64,000 nt of DNA, from the NCBI GenBank assembly GCA_036877525.1, contig JAZGTH010000008.1, positions 3,500,001 through 3,564,000 on the forward strand. Reading direction: 5' to 3'. Position numbers and translations under genes: made by a program. Positions 26,509-39,500 of this stretch are shown here, piece after piece. Under the pieces are notes generated by a model. The model was given only the letters and a program-made list of their open reading frames with translations, was not told where the DNA came from and did not search any database. Positions within the stretch are counted from its first letter, which is position 1; the number at the start of each line of letters is the position of its first letter. Source of the DNA: Chromobotia macracanthus. Lineage: Eukaryota > Chordata > Actinopteri > Cypriniformes > Botiidae.

Positions 26509-29500
26509 CTAACAACTCTCTTCCTCATCTCCTTCAGGCAACAGCAGTTGGGTGTGGCAGGGGCTGGGCAGAGTGGAGTGCATCTGACCCTCCTGACTGG
26601 TTCCCAGCTGCAGCCTGCGCATGTGACGAACTACTGCTGTGGCATTAAATGCTTGCTGTGTAGGGGAGAAAGACATGAAGGCTATTAACATCAGGAAACA
26701 TTTGTTTTTTTACAAAACTTAGTGAGCTGCCTTAAAAGGACAGCTTAAAAGGTTTTGGAACAGAGCGATTAAATTCAGAAAACATCAGCTTTCTTAGAGG
26801 TAATCCTCTGACTGGTGTGACTTCATGCAAGAATGTACCTTCCACTTGCTTTTGGCAAAGTTCTTCTTGATCTGGGCGCTAACCGATTCATGGATGTTCT
26901 TGTCCAACGCCGTGTCTCCAGCAATCCTGAGGCGCAAAACAGAATTCTGATCAGCCAATGGAAACTGCTTTGAGAACAAGAACCGAACTGCTATTTTAAA
27001 AAACGGTTCACCCAAAAATGAAGATTCTGTCATTATTTTACAATTAAAATGAACGAAAGTGGGGCAAGTCGAACGCCACAAATGACAACAAAGTGCCATA
27101 AAAAGAACTCAACAGGATTCAGTCATTTCTCACTGAACATCCTGCACTGTAGCTCCTAAATCTCATTCATACTTGCACTTGTTCAACTTAAACATTTGAA
27201 AACTACATCAGATGGTAGGATTATGAGGAAAATATGAATTAAAATAAACAATGACAGTATAGTCCTATATAGAGGATGATTTAAACTCAAGATTATCTGG
27301 AATTGTGAAATTTACTGTGTTCTTGGTTCTGTGATCCTATGACAGATGTCTGACATAAAGTTTGTGACACAATGTCTGATTTCCTTTTAAAGTAGTACAA
27401 CTACAACATCTGGTATCTGTAATGCACACAGCAATAAATGTATGTATGCTATGGCGTACAATTGCTATATGAGATTTATAGTATAATTGTGAAAAATGTG
27501 AAAAATGAGTGTTTGTGTCTGAATTTATACCATGGGTGCTGAAGAGCCTGCTCACACGTGTAACGCTTAGTGGGATCTTTTTCCATTAAATGCACAATGA
27601 AGTCTTTGGCTGAGAAGAAACACACTGTTAAGCATGACAACTTTCCATAGCGTCACTGAGAAACAAAGCAACAATTCAACAGAGAGAGTATCACAGAAAG
27701 AATGAAAAATAACATGGTGTCAATTTCCTCTGAGATCTGATTTGTGATTACCAGACATTACATAATACTTTTAATATTATCTCCAAATATGTGCTTGAAC
27801 ACATAAGTGTATGAATGTGTTGTATTATATAACAAAATAACAAAAGTGGTATTTATTTCAACATTTGCTTGTCAAACCAAAAACTCAGTTCTAAAGAAAA
27901 CTCCAGCATTATTTGTTTGCAAATGTCACTTGGTCTGATATTTTGTTATGTAATGCAGTATGATCCAGACATTTGTAAGGGTGACCAAATACTTTTTTCT
28001 ACATTGGCAAATTAATTTATCAGTTAATAGTTAGTAAATACCAGGAAAGATTGAACCTGCATTATTGAGTCCTGCAAGTAATAAAGAACCAAACTTGGAA
28101 ATTAGTTTAAAATTGTGTGATTCACCTGAATCTGAGATATCATCCCAGTATGGTGAATCAAACTCGTACTCCGCCTTCAAAATCTGCTCAAAGAGTTTGG
28201 CATCATTCTCATCGTAAAATGGTGGATATCCACATAAACTGTGAGCAGACAGGCAGATGGTAAGTTAAGACACAGTGGGTGAGAATATAAAAAGGTACAC
28301 ATAAATCTCATGCACTTACAGGATGTATGCGATGACCCCGATGGACCAGCAATCCACTGCTTTACTGTACGGTTTCTGTGCCAGAACTTCAGGAGCTGAA
28401 GATCACAAAATCACACCACTAAACCTCCATTCATGTGTTTTTGGGAAAATTGGGATGTAGTCAAGAGATAAGAATACTGGTTGTGGATTTTAAAGCATGT
28501 TGTTGCTTGCTCTTCTGGTTTCATCTCCCACATATAAAGCAAGCAACTATTCTTTTATATTTAAGTGTCAGTTCTCCCTAATAACCCACATCAAATTCCC
28601 CTGACACACATACAGTACAGAACATTCTTCTTAAGAAGTCACAGAACCTGTTTCAACCAGCCTTAAGACCTTCAGAAGAGCTACAGGAGAAATAAGCCTG
28701 CCAGTGTTCATGTTTCTTTTAACCCAGTTGTACTTTATCACAATAATGTTTGAAAAAATGACAAAACAAAGGTTACCAGAAAACGTCATGAATTGCAAAA
28801 TGTACTAATCCATTAAATCCCAAATGTCTAAAGGAGAAAACATGGTAACCACAGATAAACTGTTTTTGCAAGGAAAGCTATATGTATCCAGCAGTGTTGT
28901 TTCCGCATTGGGGGCGTCTTACCTACGTATCCAGGTGTGCCACATGCCGTGCTCATCACGCTGCCTGAACCCTCAATCTTTGACAGGCCGAAATCACTGA
29001 TCATGATCTTAGAGTCCTCATCCATACTGTAGTACAGCAGGTTCTCTGGCTGAATGAGGAACACAGAGAAGAGCAAAAGTTACTAATGGTGTGAGGTTGA
29101 CCACATGCACACAGATTCTCAAGCAAACAAACTTTGCGCACAATTATAAATAATGTCAGCCAGAAACTATGAAGAAGAAACAACCAGCTGGAAAATTGTT
29201 TATGTATAAATTGGCTGACTCTGTGTTGTTATGGGATGAGCATACATAAAATTTGACCGATTTCTGTGAACAATAACAGAATATAAGCAAGATTTCTTAC
29301 ACACCAAGAAAAACTAAATTCTAAAACTCTGATATTCTTGTTTCTAGATACAGCTTTAGGCACCTCAGAAAAAGCAACACTTTAATAAAAATTCTTTAAT
29401 AAATTGTGGTACATTTTATAATGGGACAAGACAGGAAATGATGATGATAAAAGGAAACAGGACCAGGAAGTTGCAAAAGCCAAATTCGAACTCACATCAG

Positions 29501-32500
29501 CCATATGAGCACCAAGGCACCAATGTGCCACAGCTATCTGTTAGGCCATGACACTGACCCCAAAAAGACAATTCTTAACACAAAGTGTAGCAAAGTGTAA
29601 CTCCTCACCTCTTTCTTATTTTAAACTTCAAAAAATGGGACTAGGCATTGATTGATCCATTTACCTAGAACTACTTTCCTGGACTCTGGGGACACAAGCT
29701 CTACAATTAATATCAAACAATCTCTGTTACGTCAAACTTTCAGAACAGATTTCTTACTCTTTGGTTGAAAACAGCTCTTTTAATCTGCTGTACCACACCT
29801 GCTAACCCCTCCAGGCCGACCACAATCTTACCTTCAGGTCTCTGTGCACGATGCCCATGTCATGCAGATATTTCACAGCATCCAAAATCTGTTGAATGAG
29901 CTTACTGGCATCTTTCTCTGTGTAAAAGCCTTTTTCCACAATCCTATCAAAGAGTTCTCCACCGGACACCCTGCCAATGGAAAAACAGAAAGATGCTCCA
30001 GAACCTGTTTGTGCTTTCTGTGTCATTCACACACACACCAACGCACACTCTAATTCACTCTGTTTATTTGCTCTTGACAGACTGGCGCACAGCAGGATCA
30101 CAGCAACCACATGCTGATGCTGTAGCTCAGTATACCCACCAGACGGCGCTGTTTTACTTAGTTGAAGATCAAAGACTTGGCATTTTTCACTTGACGTTTC
30201 ACTTTTCGGGGCAAAGATTCTGGTTAAGTAAACTTCAAAGGTGAGTCATTCCAGTTCTGTTGTAGGAAGGTAGTTTAATTTCTTAGAAGTGGTGACACTA
30301 TGTGTACTAGTATAACAATAATCTTTCTCATGCACTAGCAAAAAGTACCAAAGATTATTGTATCACATTTATTGTAATGCCATGGCATTTTTTCAAGTAC
30401 CTTGGTAAACCTTGTACAATAAGATACGGTTATTATTATTCAGTACCAAGGTATGTATCAAAATAACATGGAGTTAACACTTAGTTAATAGTATAATATT
30501 TGGGTGAATCCTTATTTGCAAGACAATCAAGCATATTATAGGACTATTACGTTTGTGACAATTAAGCAAATCTCCCCCCGTGTCTCATTATCCTAATAAA
30601 ATACTGAGATACTACTTAAACTTATATTACTGTCATAATAATGCAAAATAACAATGATACCATTACAAAACAAACATTTTCATGTATAGTTGGACTGAAG
30701 TATGTATAACACATCTTTTGTAATATTTACCCAGGTTGGTCGATACTGTTTACATGTCTACCTTTGTCACCTCTTTACTTCTCAAAACAGTGTCATTCCA
30801 AACAGCACAACTTAGCAGAGACTGTTTATGCCATTATGATCATGTGTGGGATTTGTAGGGAACAATGAGGATGGGTTTTCGAAGTCTGTGGTATCAAGCT
30901 TGTGATTGCAAACACACACACGCACAGACACAGATGATCTCTCACTGAGTTGAAATCCATGGCAGGCTCAGAGTCCTGCTGTCTTCATGCAGAACTGCCA
31001 TTGCCTGGAAACAACAACAATGAAAATCTCTCCCCCTTCTAATTGTCTTGTTCTGTCTATCTTGATCTCTTGGTTAACACAGCTGTTGTGGAAAAAGACC
31101 CTAACAAGTTCCTCGTTCACCTGTTATATAATCTGTCTCCTTAAGTCTCTGCAACTATCTCTCACTCTCTCTCTCTACTGACATTTCAAATAGTAGGTGT
31201 AAAGATGCAGGTGTGAGCATATTTTTCCCAGCTTCACTCAGTGGGCTTTAAGCACCTGTGTATGTGTGGTTGTTTAGCCTTTTCTTTGATTTCTCAGTGG
31301 ATCAGTAGTGAGCCTTTCGTGCACATAAGTAATTAAAGAGGTTTACACAATGAGTGGGCGAGTGAGAGCAGAGGGGAGTGACACACACACACACACTAGT
31401 GCATTACATATTTCTGTGTACGGGGCCTGTTATAGACACATGATAGCACCTAGTGTTGTGTTGTGTCTCCTGCGGCGTTTGTCTAGTCTTTGAACAGTAT
31501 GTCATGCTTTAACTTCCCTTCTGCTAATATTCAACCATATATGGTCACTGTGTTCCCTCAATGTGTGGTCTATTAGACGTTGAGTTTAGAGGAAATGATA
31601 GGAATGAGTCTTGCTTCATTACCTTGGCTTGCCTTTGAAATGTGATTGTAGTTGGATTGTTGTGTTAGATCAGGTGGAGCCACTTGGGAGGTGATTATTA
31701 AGGCCAGGGACATGCTATAGTATGTGAGCACACAAACCTACCCTTTGAGCAGTCCCAGAGTATATACTTAAAGAGGACGAGCAACATTTTTTCCCAGCTA
31801 TGTACAAGGTGCTTCTCCATGCCAAAAAGCATCACCACAATGCTGTGATGGTCTGAGTGGAAGTTGCTGGGGTTTTCTTGGTGGTTGCTAGGGCGTTGCT
31901 AGGGTATTGCTAGGTAGTTTCAAGGGTGTTTTCCTACAAGTCTATAGATAAAGATATTCTGGTACCTATAAATAGTGATATAGAGATCCTTTATTGTAAA
32001 CCTGTTTTATTTATCAATTTTATAGTAAGAGTGTTTACTTTGAACAAAGGTCTTTAATCTACCTTTGCATCTGTGTTGCATTTGTTTTGTTGGAACAGCT
32101 GTCTATTGTTAGAAATCCTTCTAAACCACACAGAGACATTTGAAGATTCACTGTAAAAGCTACACAGTATCTAAACTTGGAGCTTCAGGTTACGGAAATT
32201 AATGAGTTCAGATATGGTGCTAAAAAAGGCAACCAGTGGTAGAGTTGCTGAGTTGCTTGGTGGTTGGGCTCATGTAATGCTGTTGTGGAAAGCATACAAA
32301 TACAAAACAAAAATGATTAAAAACAGTTACATAAAATTACTCACAGTTGCATGACAAGGTAGAGATGTGATTTACTCTCGAAAATGTCCTCCAGGGAAAC
32401 TATGTTGGCATGTTTAATCCTAAGAGAGACAAAGAGAAGAAAAATACAATTACATCTCAGTAACAGGGCACATCCTTACATCCTTACTTAAGAAACCAAC

Positions 32501-33463
32501 AAACAAACAAAAACTTTCCCAGAATGCAATTTAAAGTAGACAGTTTGACACAAAAATGCAATAGTTTTGGATGTGGAGCACTAATAAGCTCGGCATTTCA
32601 AAGAAATGTGACATTATATCATGTTAAGGCATGAAGCTGATAAACTAGACCATCATGCACATAAGATAATTTGGGAGGAATTGATAGTGTGCAAACAGCT
32701 GATTAGTGTTTGCTTTGCTGAAACTTCACAGCCCATAACAAACAGTTTTAACAATTCAGCGTTCCTGAAAACTGATCTGACACCAGATCTATTCAGCTTC
32801 AGACGAATCTCTGCCAAAATGTTCTAGACTGCCAAACTGATCCACAGATGCTTCATAAATATTTACCATCTGGAATCAGATTTCCTGCTGCTATATCCTG
32901 AGATGCAATGTAAATATGAAACCAGGCTTAAGTACAGGAGGTGAACAGTTGGGAGACAAGGGGGAGACAGACGCTTACTGTCGCTCATTTGGACATTATT
33001 GGCTGTAACTGATTATTTGGTCATAACGCACACTGACATAAAACAATAAAAAAATTGAAATTTTCAACATATTTCAAATTTACACTTAGAATTTGAAAAA
33101 AAAAAATGCTTCTTTAAAATCATCTTGCATAGAAGGATTTCCCTATTGGCAATTGCCCATATATATGAACGTATAGTTATATGTATATATATACATGATG
33201 AGAAACTCCTGTTCCACCACATCCCAAAGGTGCTCTATTGAATTGAGATCTGGTGACTGTGGAGGCCATGTGAGAAAAGTGAACTCATTGTCATGTTCAA
33301 GAAACCAGTCTGAGTCATGTTGAAGAAACCAATCAAACTGCCTCAGATTGCCTGTTGCCTTTCTATCATCTCTAACCAGTCTACCCATTCTCCTCTGACC
33401 TCTGACATTTTCAAGGTCATTTTCATCCACACAACTGCCGCTCACGCTCATTTTGGATAGTTT

Positions 33464-33551
<88 letters not shown>

Positions 33552-36500
33552 TATACGCTCATATATATGGGTATATGTATGTATATTTATATGCCCAATA
33601 TGTATGTGCACAAACATATTGTCCTCATACTTGAAACCCCTAATGTTGAGCGTTTTCCAAATGACCTGCGTCAAGTAAAGTGAACTTTTACAGACATCTC
33701 TGATCAGTGAACATCGCGTAGAAACCCTCACAATCCGAATACAGCCTGTGACACACTGAACTGACTTTATTTCACTCCCACACAGCCTTGTTTTCATTCA
33801 CGTCCAATTAAAAAAGCCGTCTGCTCTGACTAAACCCTATGAGGGGGAGGATTTTGTATTAATCCAGGACAAAATAAAGAAAGTTGTACATCTTCCTCCA
33901 TAACTCCCTTAGCCTCTGACTTCACTGCCCCCACAATGATCAACAACTCTCATTGACTTCAAGAGGAGCCGCACACGTGTGTGACATGCGTGGGTTCTAA
34001 TTGAGCCGAACGGTGGAAGCCCACAGACCTTTTCATTGGCAATACTACACGACAGAGGCACCTGAATGACTCACTGGTACACTAGTTCTCCTGTTTTCTC
34101 TTCTGTTGGTGACACATCCACCCACTCCCCTCTCTCTCCCCTGTCAGGCTAGCGGGTTACATCGTCCTTGCCTGCCTTCAACCGACACACCACCCACACC
34201 ATGTAACTGTGGGCAGTCAGATATGGCACGACAAACAACAAGTGAAAAGCCCTTTGCTGAAGACCTTGTACTTGCTGAGAGCAAATATGAGTGTGGTCCC
34301 CAAGCAGTCAACCGAGAACCCCATTCTCTGGTGTACTTGGGGAGATCAGCAGGTTCGTCTTTGCTTAAGGACACCCTGCAGGATCACTGTGACATAATCT
34401 CAGTTGCTTACCGGTTCAGTTGCTGCTGTGACATCGCAATCCTTTTTTATCATCTCTGTCGGACACAGGCCACCCCAGAGGGCTGTAGTTCGCACTCTTA
34501 CTCCAATAAACTACCATTAATAGCTTTTTATAGCTGAAGCTGTTTTAAAACGTAGTGAGCTGCAATGCTCACTATAATCTACACAGGAAATTTCCTTCTG
34601 AAGGTAACAATTGCTAAGCTATGTTGGAACTATGTTGCTAAGGTAACAACAATGTGACACTCTTAACACACAGATATAAGGTAAAAAAGGTCTATTTCAA
34701 TTACACTATCTTTATAAATTATTTGTGGTATTCAATGATATGAGTATTTACAATGGACATTGTACAAGGCATTCTGGTGCAAGGCATTCAGGGAATGCTT
34801 TTTTGACAGAGCATAGATGCAGTCAGTGCCTTAGAATTTGGCTAGAACAAGACATCTTTCTAGGTTTTGGAACAGAACCTGTATGTCTGCGTGTCAGAAA
34901 CAGAAATAAATTAAATGCAGAGTCTGTATGTATAATTTTGACCCACCCTTAAATATTTCTAAAGCATTTCCAGTAATGAAAGCGGCATTGCTAAGAAATG
35001 CGACTTTCCTCATTCACACGTCTGTCTAAATTTCTCTGTGAATGCTGCGCCTCTTTGGCTGCAGTAACCCGGGCAACCCAGACTCTAAAAATAGCACTGG
35101 CTGCTTCAGCTACAGTCATTCCCATAGAACCTTTTGATTCCAATAGTTTAAACATGAGATTTTTACATGCACATGCAGATACATTCACAAAGCACTCACT
35201 GTCCTCTCTGTCTGCGCTGGCATAACTAGTACAGATAGACTGAGATCTTTGTGGACTTTAAAACTCTGGGCCTGGTTGGACCTACTCTACTAGTAGGTGT
35301 TGTAGGTGTCCAGTAGGTGTGTATCATCCGTAAATTAACTGAAACAACAGTTTGAATGACTCACTTGTGGAGAACGGCAATCTCGTTCTCGATGCTGTTC
35401 TCCTTCCCCTCTAGAGCTTTTTTCGGGATGCACTTTATCGCCACAAGTTTCCTCGTTCTCTTTTCCTCTGCGAGCATGACCTCAGAGAAAGCCCCACTGC
35501 AACATAAGATCAAGATAACAAATCAAAATACCCTCATCGACGAAGAGTTGCAAATTCAGAGATGCAAAAACAATTGTTGGCACAAACAACTTCCTTTCTT
35601 GCAAAGCTGTGCTGTTAGTTTACTAACCCAATGATTGACAGATCTTTCCAATACAAGTGAATAATGGGATGAATGTTGAAATGAAAGACATGCCTGAACA
35701 ATGTACCAAAGCGCCTTAAGTGTCCTAAAGTGACAAGCGATATGAAGCTTTTCTTCCGCATTTCATTTATTTTAACCAGCCATTATTGTGTTTAGCCCCG
35801 CCTATAATTCAATGTCATTGCTCCAAAATATGCCAATTCATATAGCTGTATATCAAACATCAAATATGAATGTGATTTTGAAGTGTTGTGCAGCATTTAC
35901 GTTTTCAATGTTACCTCACACCTGGTAGGCACAAGAAAATACTGGGATAATTCCAGCAAAACAGTCTAAAAAGGGACTTTGACTTTGAGACTTTGAAATT
36001 TCCTTAATGTCAGCTGTAATAGCTGCTTTGGGTGGGACTTCTGTAAACAGAACTAAAGTATTATTGTAACAAAAAACTGTAATGGTTTAACAGGAAATGG
36101 TGATCTTGTTTTCTAGATCTTGTCTTTAAAATGAAAATTACTTTAGTAATTCTTAAATTTTCAATATCAGTCTTATCTTAAAATGACGAGTTAGACAACT
36201 ATACACCTCAAGTAACACAGTTTTAAAGAAACGTTTATGTAAATGCTGAAACAAAACACAGACTTTACATTTTTGCTCCAAATTAATGCCTCCATGTACT
36301 TCTATTCCATAAGTGTACACAATGATCTTTGCTTTTATTTTCTTACAATGGTACTAAGAGTCTAACTTATTTTCTGTGGTAATCGACATTATGCCACTAA
36401 TGCAGCTGATTAACTTGTATTAAACCTGGAACATTCCTTTAACACACCTCAAACATGCATAAAATACATAAAATTAAATACATGCATCACAATAGAGATC

Positions 36501-39500
36501 AACCACACTTACTGTGATCACACCAATAAAACAAGAAAGATCAGATAGCATCAACAAACCAACCAGCCTGTTCAATATTTGAGAATAGAATAAGGATGTG
36601 CAGAAAGAGTACTTCTTATTATTAAGCAGGATGTAATTAAAGCTAACACAGCTAGCACAGACAGACTGATCTTAGAGGCTCTGTGCTGGTATGGAGGACA
36701 AACACAGATAAGATACATAGTTAAGCCTCTCTGTCTGTCTGTGTATGTGTCCAGCACATGCCAAGAGGACAGGAGAAGATTGTGGGCTAAACCAGTCATG
36801 CTGAGCTTATGAGGACACAGTTATAAAACATATCCCATAAGCCCTATGGATGTGTATCATGCACTCAGTCATGTATAGCAATGCTCTGCTAGTGCCTTCA
36901 CACAACTGAACATCACGGTTAAACATGTAGCACACAGATCTTGATATCTAGAGCAGATCACAGCAGATTGTGCATACTGTGTGTCAGACATATTTGGTTT
37001 AGTAATAGTGAGCAAAACATATGACCCCAAACCATCAAACCCGATATGTCTCTGCAGCAAATATCAGTTGCTCCACTGCAAAGAATTGCATGCACATACA
37101 TGCACACATACACATGTAGACACTTGTCTTATACATGCCTGATTACACATGTAGAACTACAACAGGAAGTCCTGTTGAGAAAAAATGTTATCTCGCTAAA
37201 ATAACTTTTATGCAAATAATTGTAACTTCACAGATGTCACATAATCTAAAGAAACATTTGAATTGTAAACAGTATTACTACTGTACTACCTAAGGTATAT
37301 ATCATTTTTCTGCACATATCCCTACAATATTTTCATATGGTAAGAAACAGGAATAAAACAAAATAAAAGACTTTTACATTGTCTGAGGAAAATGCAATTG
37401 TTGCTTAGCCAAATAAAAGTGGCTGCCACAAAAAAATGTGGTTGCCAAGGTGTTGCTAAGAAAATGCTATTATGTTCTGGTGTGACATCTAGATGGTTGC
37501 TTACTACTAATTAGTAAGCAATAAGCAATTAGTAAGTAATAAGTCATTTGTAAAATTACTTTGTAAGTAAAGTAAGTTAATGGGATTTTTCACCTATTTT
37601 TTCATCCATCAGAAGACACCACAAGTTAAATCCCTTGAAAAACTAATTAAACACCTCTCCTCAAGCCCTACATATTGGGTTATGAATCAAAATTTAACAT
37701 TTGTCACATGTTCAAGTATAAACAATACTAATTGAAAACAGCAGAGAAAAACATCAGTGAGAGTGCTGGTTCAGAGCAGGGCATTTTCTGATGCAGGATA
37801 GCAAAGTGGCACATTCCTCTCACAGACACAGGAAAACGGCCATCTGGTGGAAGCAGGAGATGTGGACTTGATTACCATACAGAGCTGTGTGCTGCAGCTT
37901 CCTGATTAAAACTACACTTCCCGAGTGACACAGGGGGTGGTGGGAGGGTTGCTGGGGTCACAGACTCCAAAAGACTGACCAACCGTTACTTTAATTTTTG
38001 TTAAACACAATCTGTGCCATAATCATCAGTTATCCTTGCGTTTCCTCTGCTATTTCTTGTTTAATTCCTTCTCCTCAAATATATTAAGCTGTATGACACA
38101 ATATCAAACATCATCAAGAGCTTATCATGATATTAAAAAAATAAACATTGCCTTATTCATTTGCTTTTACTATTTACACTGTTACCTATCTAGAAACTTC
38201 ATGAAATAGGCCTTTCTTGAAGCTGCCTAAACATTTATCATGAGGAGGTCAAAGCGGTTTGCAATGCAATATGCAGCACACATGAATATTGCGTAAAGTA
38301 GATTGAAACTGAATAATGTAGCAACTTTTTTTGAATTGATACAACATTTTTAGTTGACATTTTTCCCAAATTCATCCATCATCTTGGGTGAGTTTATGCT
38401 AAGCATTCTGCAGTGCATTCTGGAATTGCCCTCTGCTTAAAGGATATACTGTATATGGTGTTAACTGGCTAACTGACTGACCAACTTACTAACCAACCAA
38501 CCAACCAAAAACCTTCCCATGGAGTGCATTGCTGTCTTCCTGTCATTTTCTTTAAATTTTCTTCCCTATATTGAACACTCTTTCCCATTAACCAATCTCT
38601 CTTTCTTTCTTCTTCATGTCCCATTAAAAAAAGTCTCTTGGGTTTGCAGTAGGTTTTGCTGGGTTTGGCTGCTGATATGTAACCCCTGGAGAAATTGTGG
38701 TTTGCACAAGAGGAAACCATGGTTAGAAGCAAAGTGGGGGAGAAAGAGGCCTCCAGTCAACATTGCATAACTCAAACATTTCACTTTAAAAGAGAAAGCA
38801 CAAATCAGACTCTGTCATTTAATTCAAAATGGAGCACTGAATAAACCCCACCAGTCAAACACATTACACGGGGGGTGTGACATTCTTTGAAAAACTATTA
38901 ATCCAATCTAATTAGATACCACAAACAATTTAATAATTCATCTCTCAAGAGACATGCTGCATGACATCCCACTTCCTGAGGCGATGTGCAGCCGAAATTT
39001 AGTTCAGGTCCCACAGAATCGACGCAGAGTTGTCATTTCTGCTGAATGGGTTACATAACTTTCCCGAAAATAAACAAAAAGCAGGTGTAGCCTATCTGCT
39101 GAGGGCCAGACTGACACTGATTCCTGTAAATCAAGTCAGTGTCTGTGGATTGATGTCATATAGTTTTGTTCAGTCTAGCTCCTTCACAGCTGCTCCAGGG
39201 TTGGAGTTAGGTGCCCCAATGAGATGATCTGAAAACAGCCTTGTGTATTTTATGCGTAGGGTTCCTGTAACTCAATATGAATAGACAAGCTTTTCTAATA
39301 ATGATTACGCAAATTATACTTAAGGGCAATTTTTGGGCACGTTCTTGTGCCAAAACCATTTGTTAAAAGAGCAAACTATAATTAGTAGTATTTTTATTAC
39401 CATTACACTATGAGAAATTATATAATTATATAATAGTTTTCTTGATGTTAAAATGAGGACTAAAAAGAGAAACTAAGAGCAACCAAATGCCATTTTTAAC

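Larger units (their letters stand above)
26927..29831 (-). other. CaMKI introns 4-8 (short introns)
   Basis: The introns are 26927-27530, 27610-28125, 28239-28319, 28396-28922 and 29050-29831. They hold the solo transposon end at 27004 and a SINE at about 29425-29560. No further coding signal was found in any of them. Confidence 0.6.
33156..33571. mobile_element. Inverted-repeat-bounded segment carrying a Tc1-like transposase relic
   Basis: The ends 33156-33178 and 33549-33571 are inverted repeats of 23 bp with one mismatch; the left end reads CCCATATATATGAACGTATA. Between them lie the Tc1-like coding relic on the - strand and an (AT)n run. The repeats do not look like standard Tc1 termini, so the boundary may be a secondary structure or a later mobile unit rather than the original element. 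Confidence 0.6.
32420..35364 (-). other. CaMKI intron 2
   Basis: A 2.9-kb intron containing the Tc1-like relic and (AT)n run described separately. A 143-codon open frame at 34106-34537 has no family features and no coding context. Confidence 0.65.

Noticed and set aside
34106..34537. 143-codon open frame in CaMKI intron 2
   Set aside because: No recognisable domain, no splice or promoter context, and biased composition (Pro/Ser/Cys mix); treated as chance.
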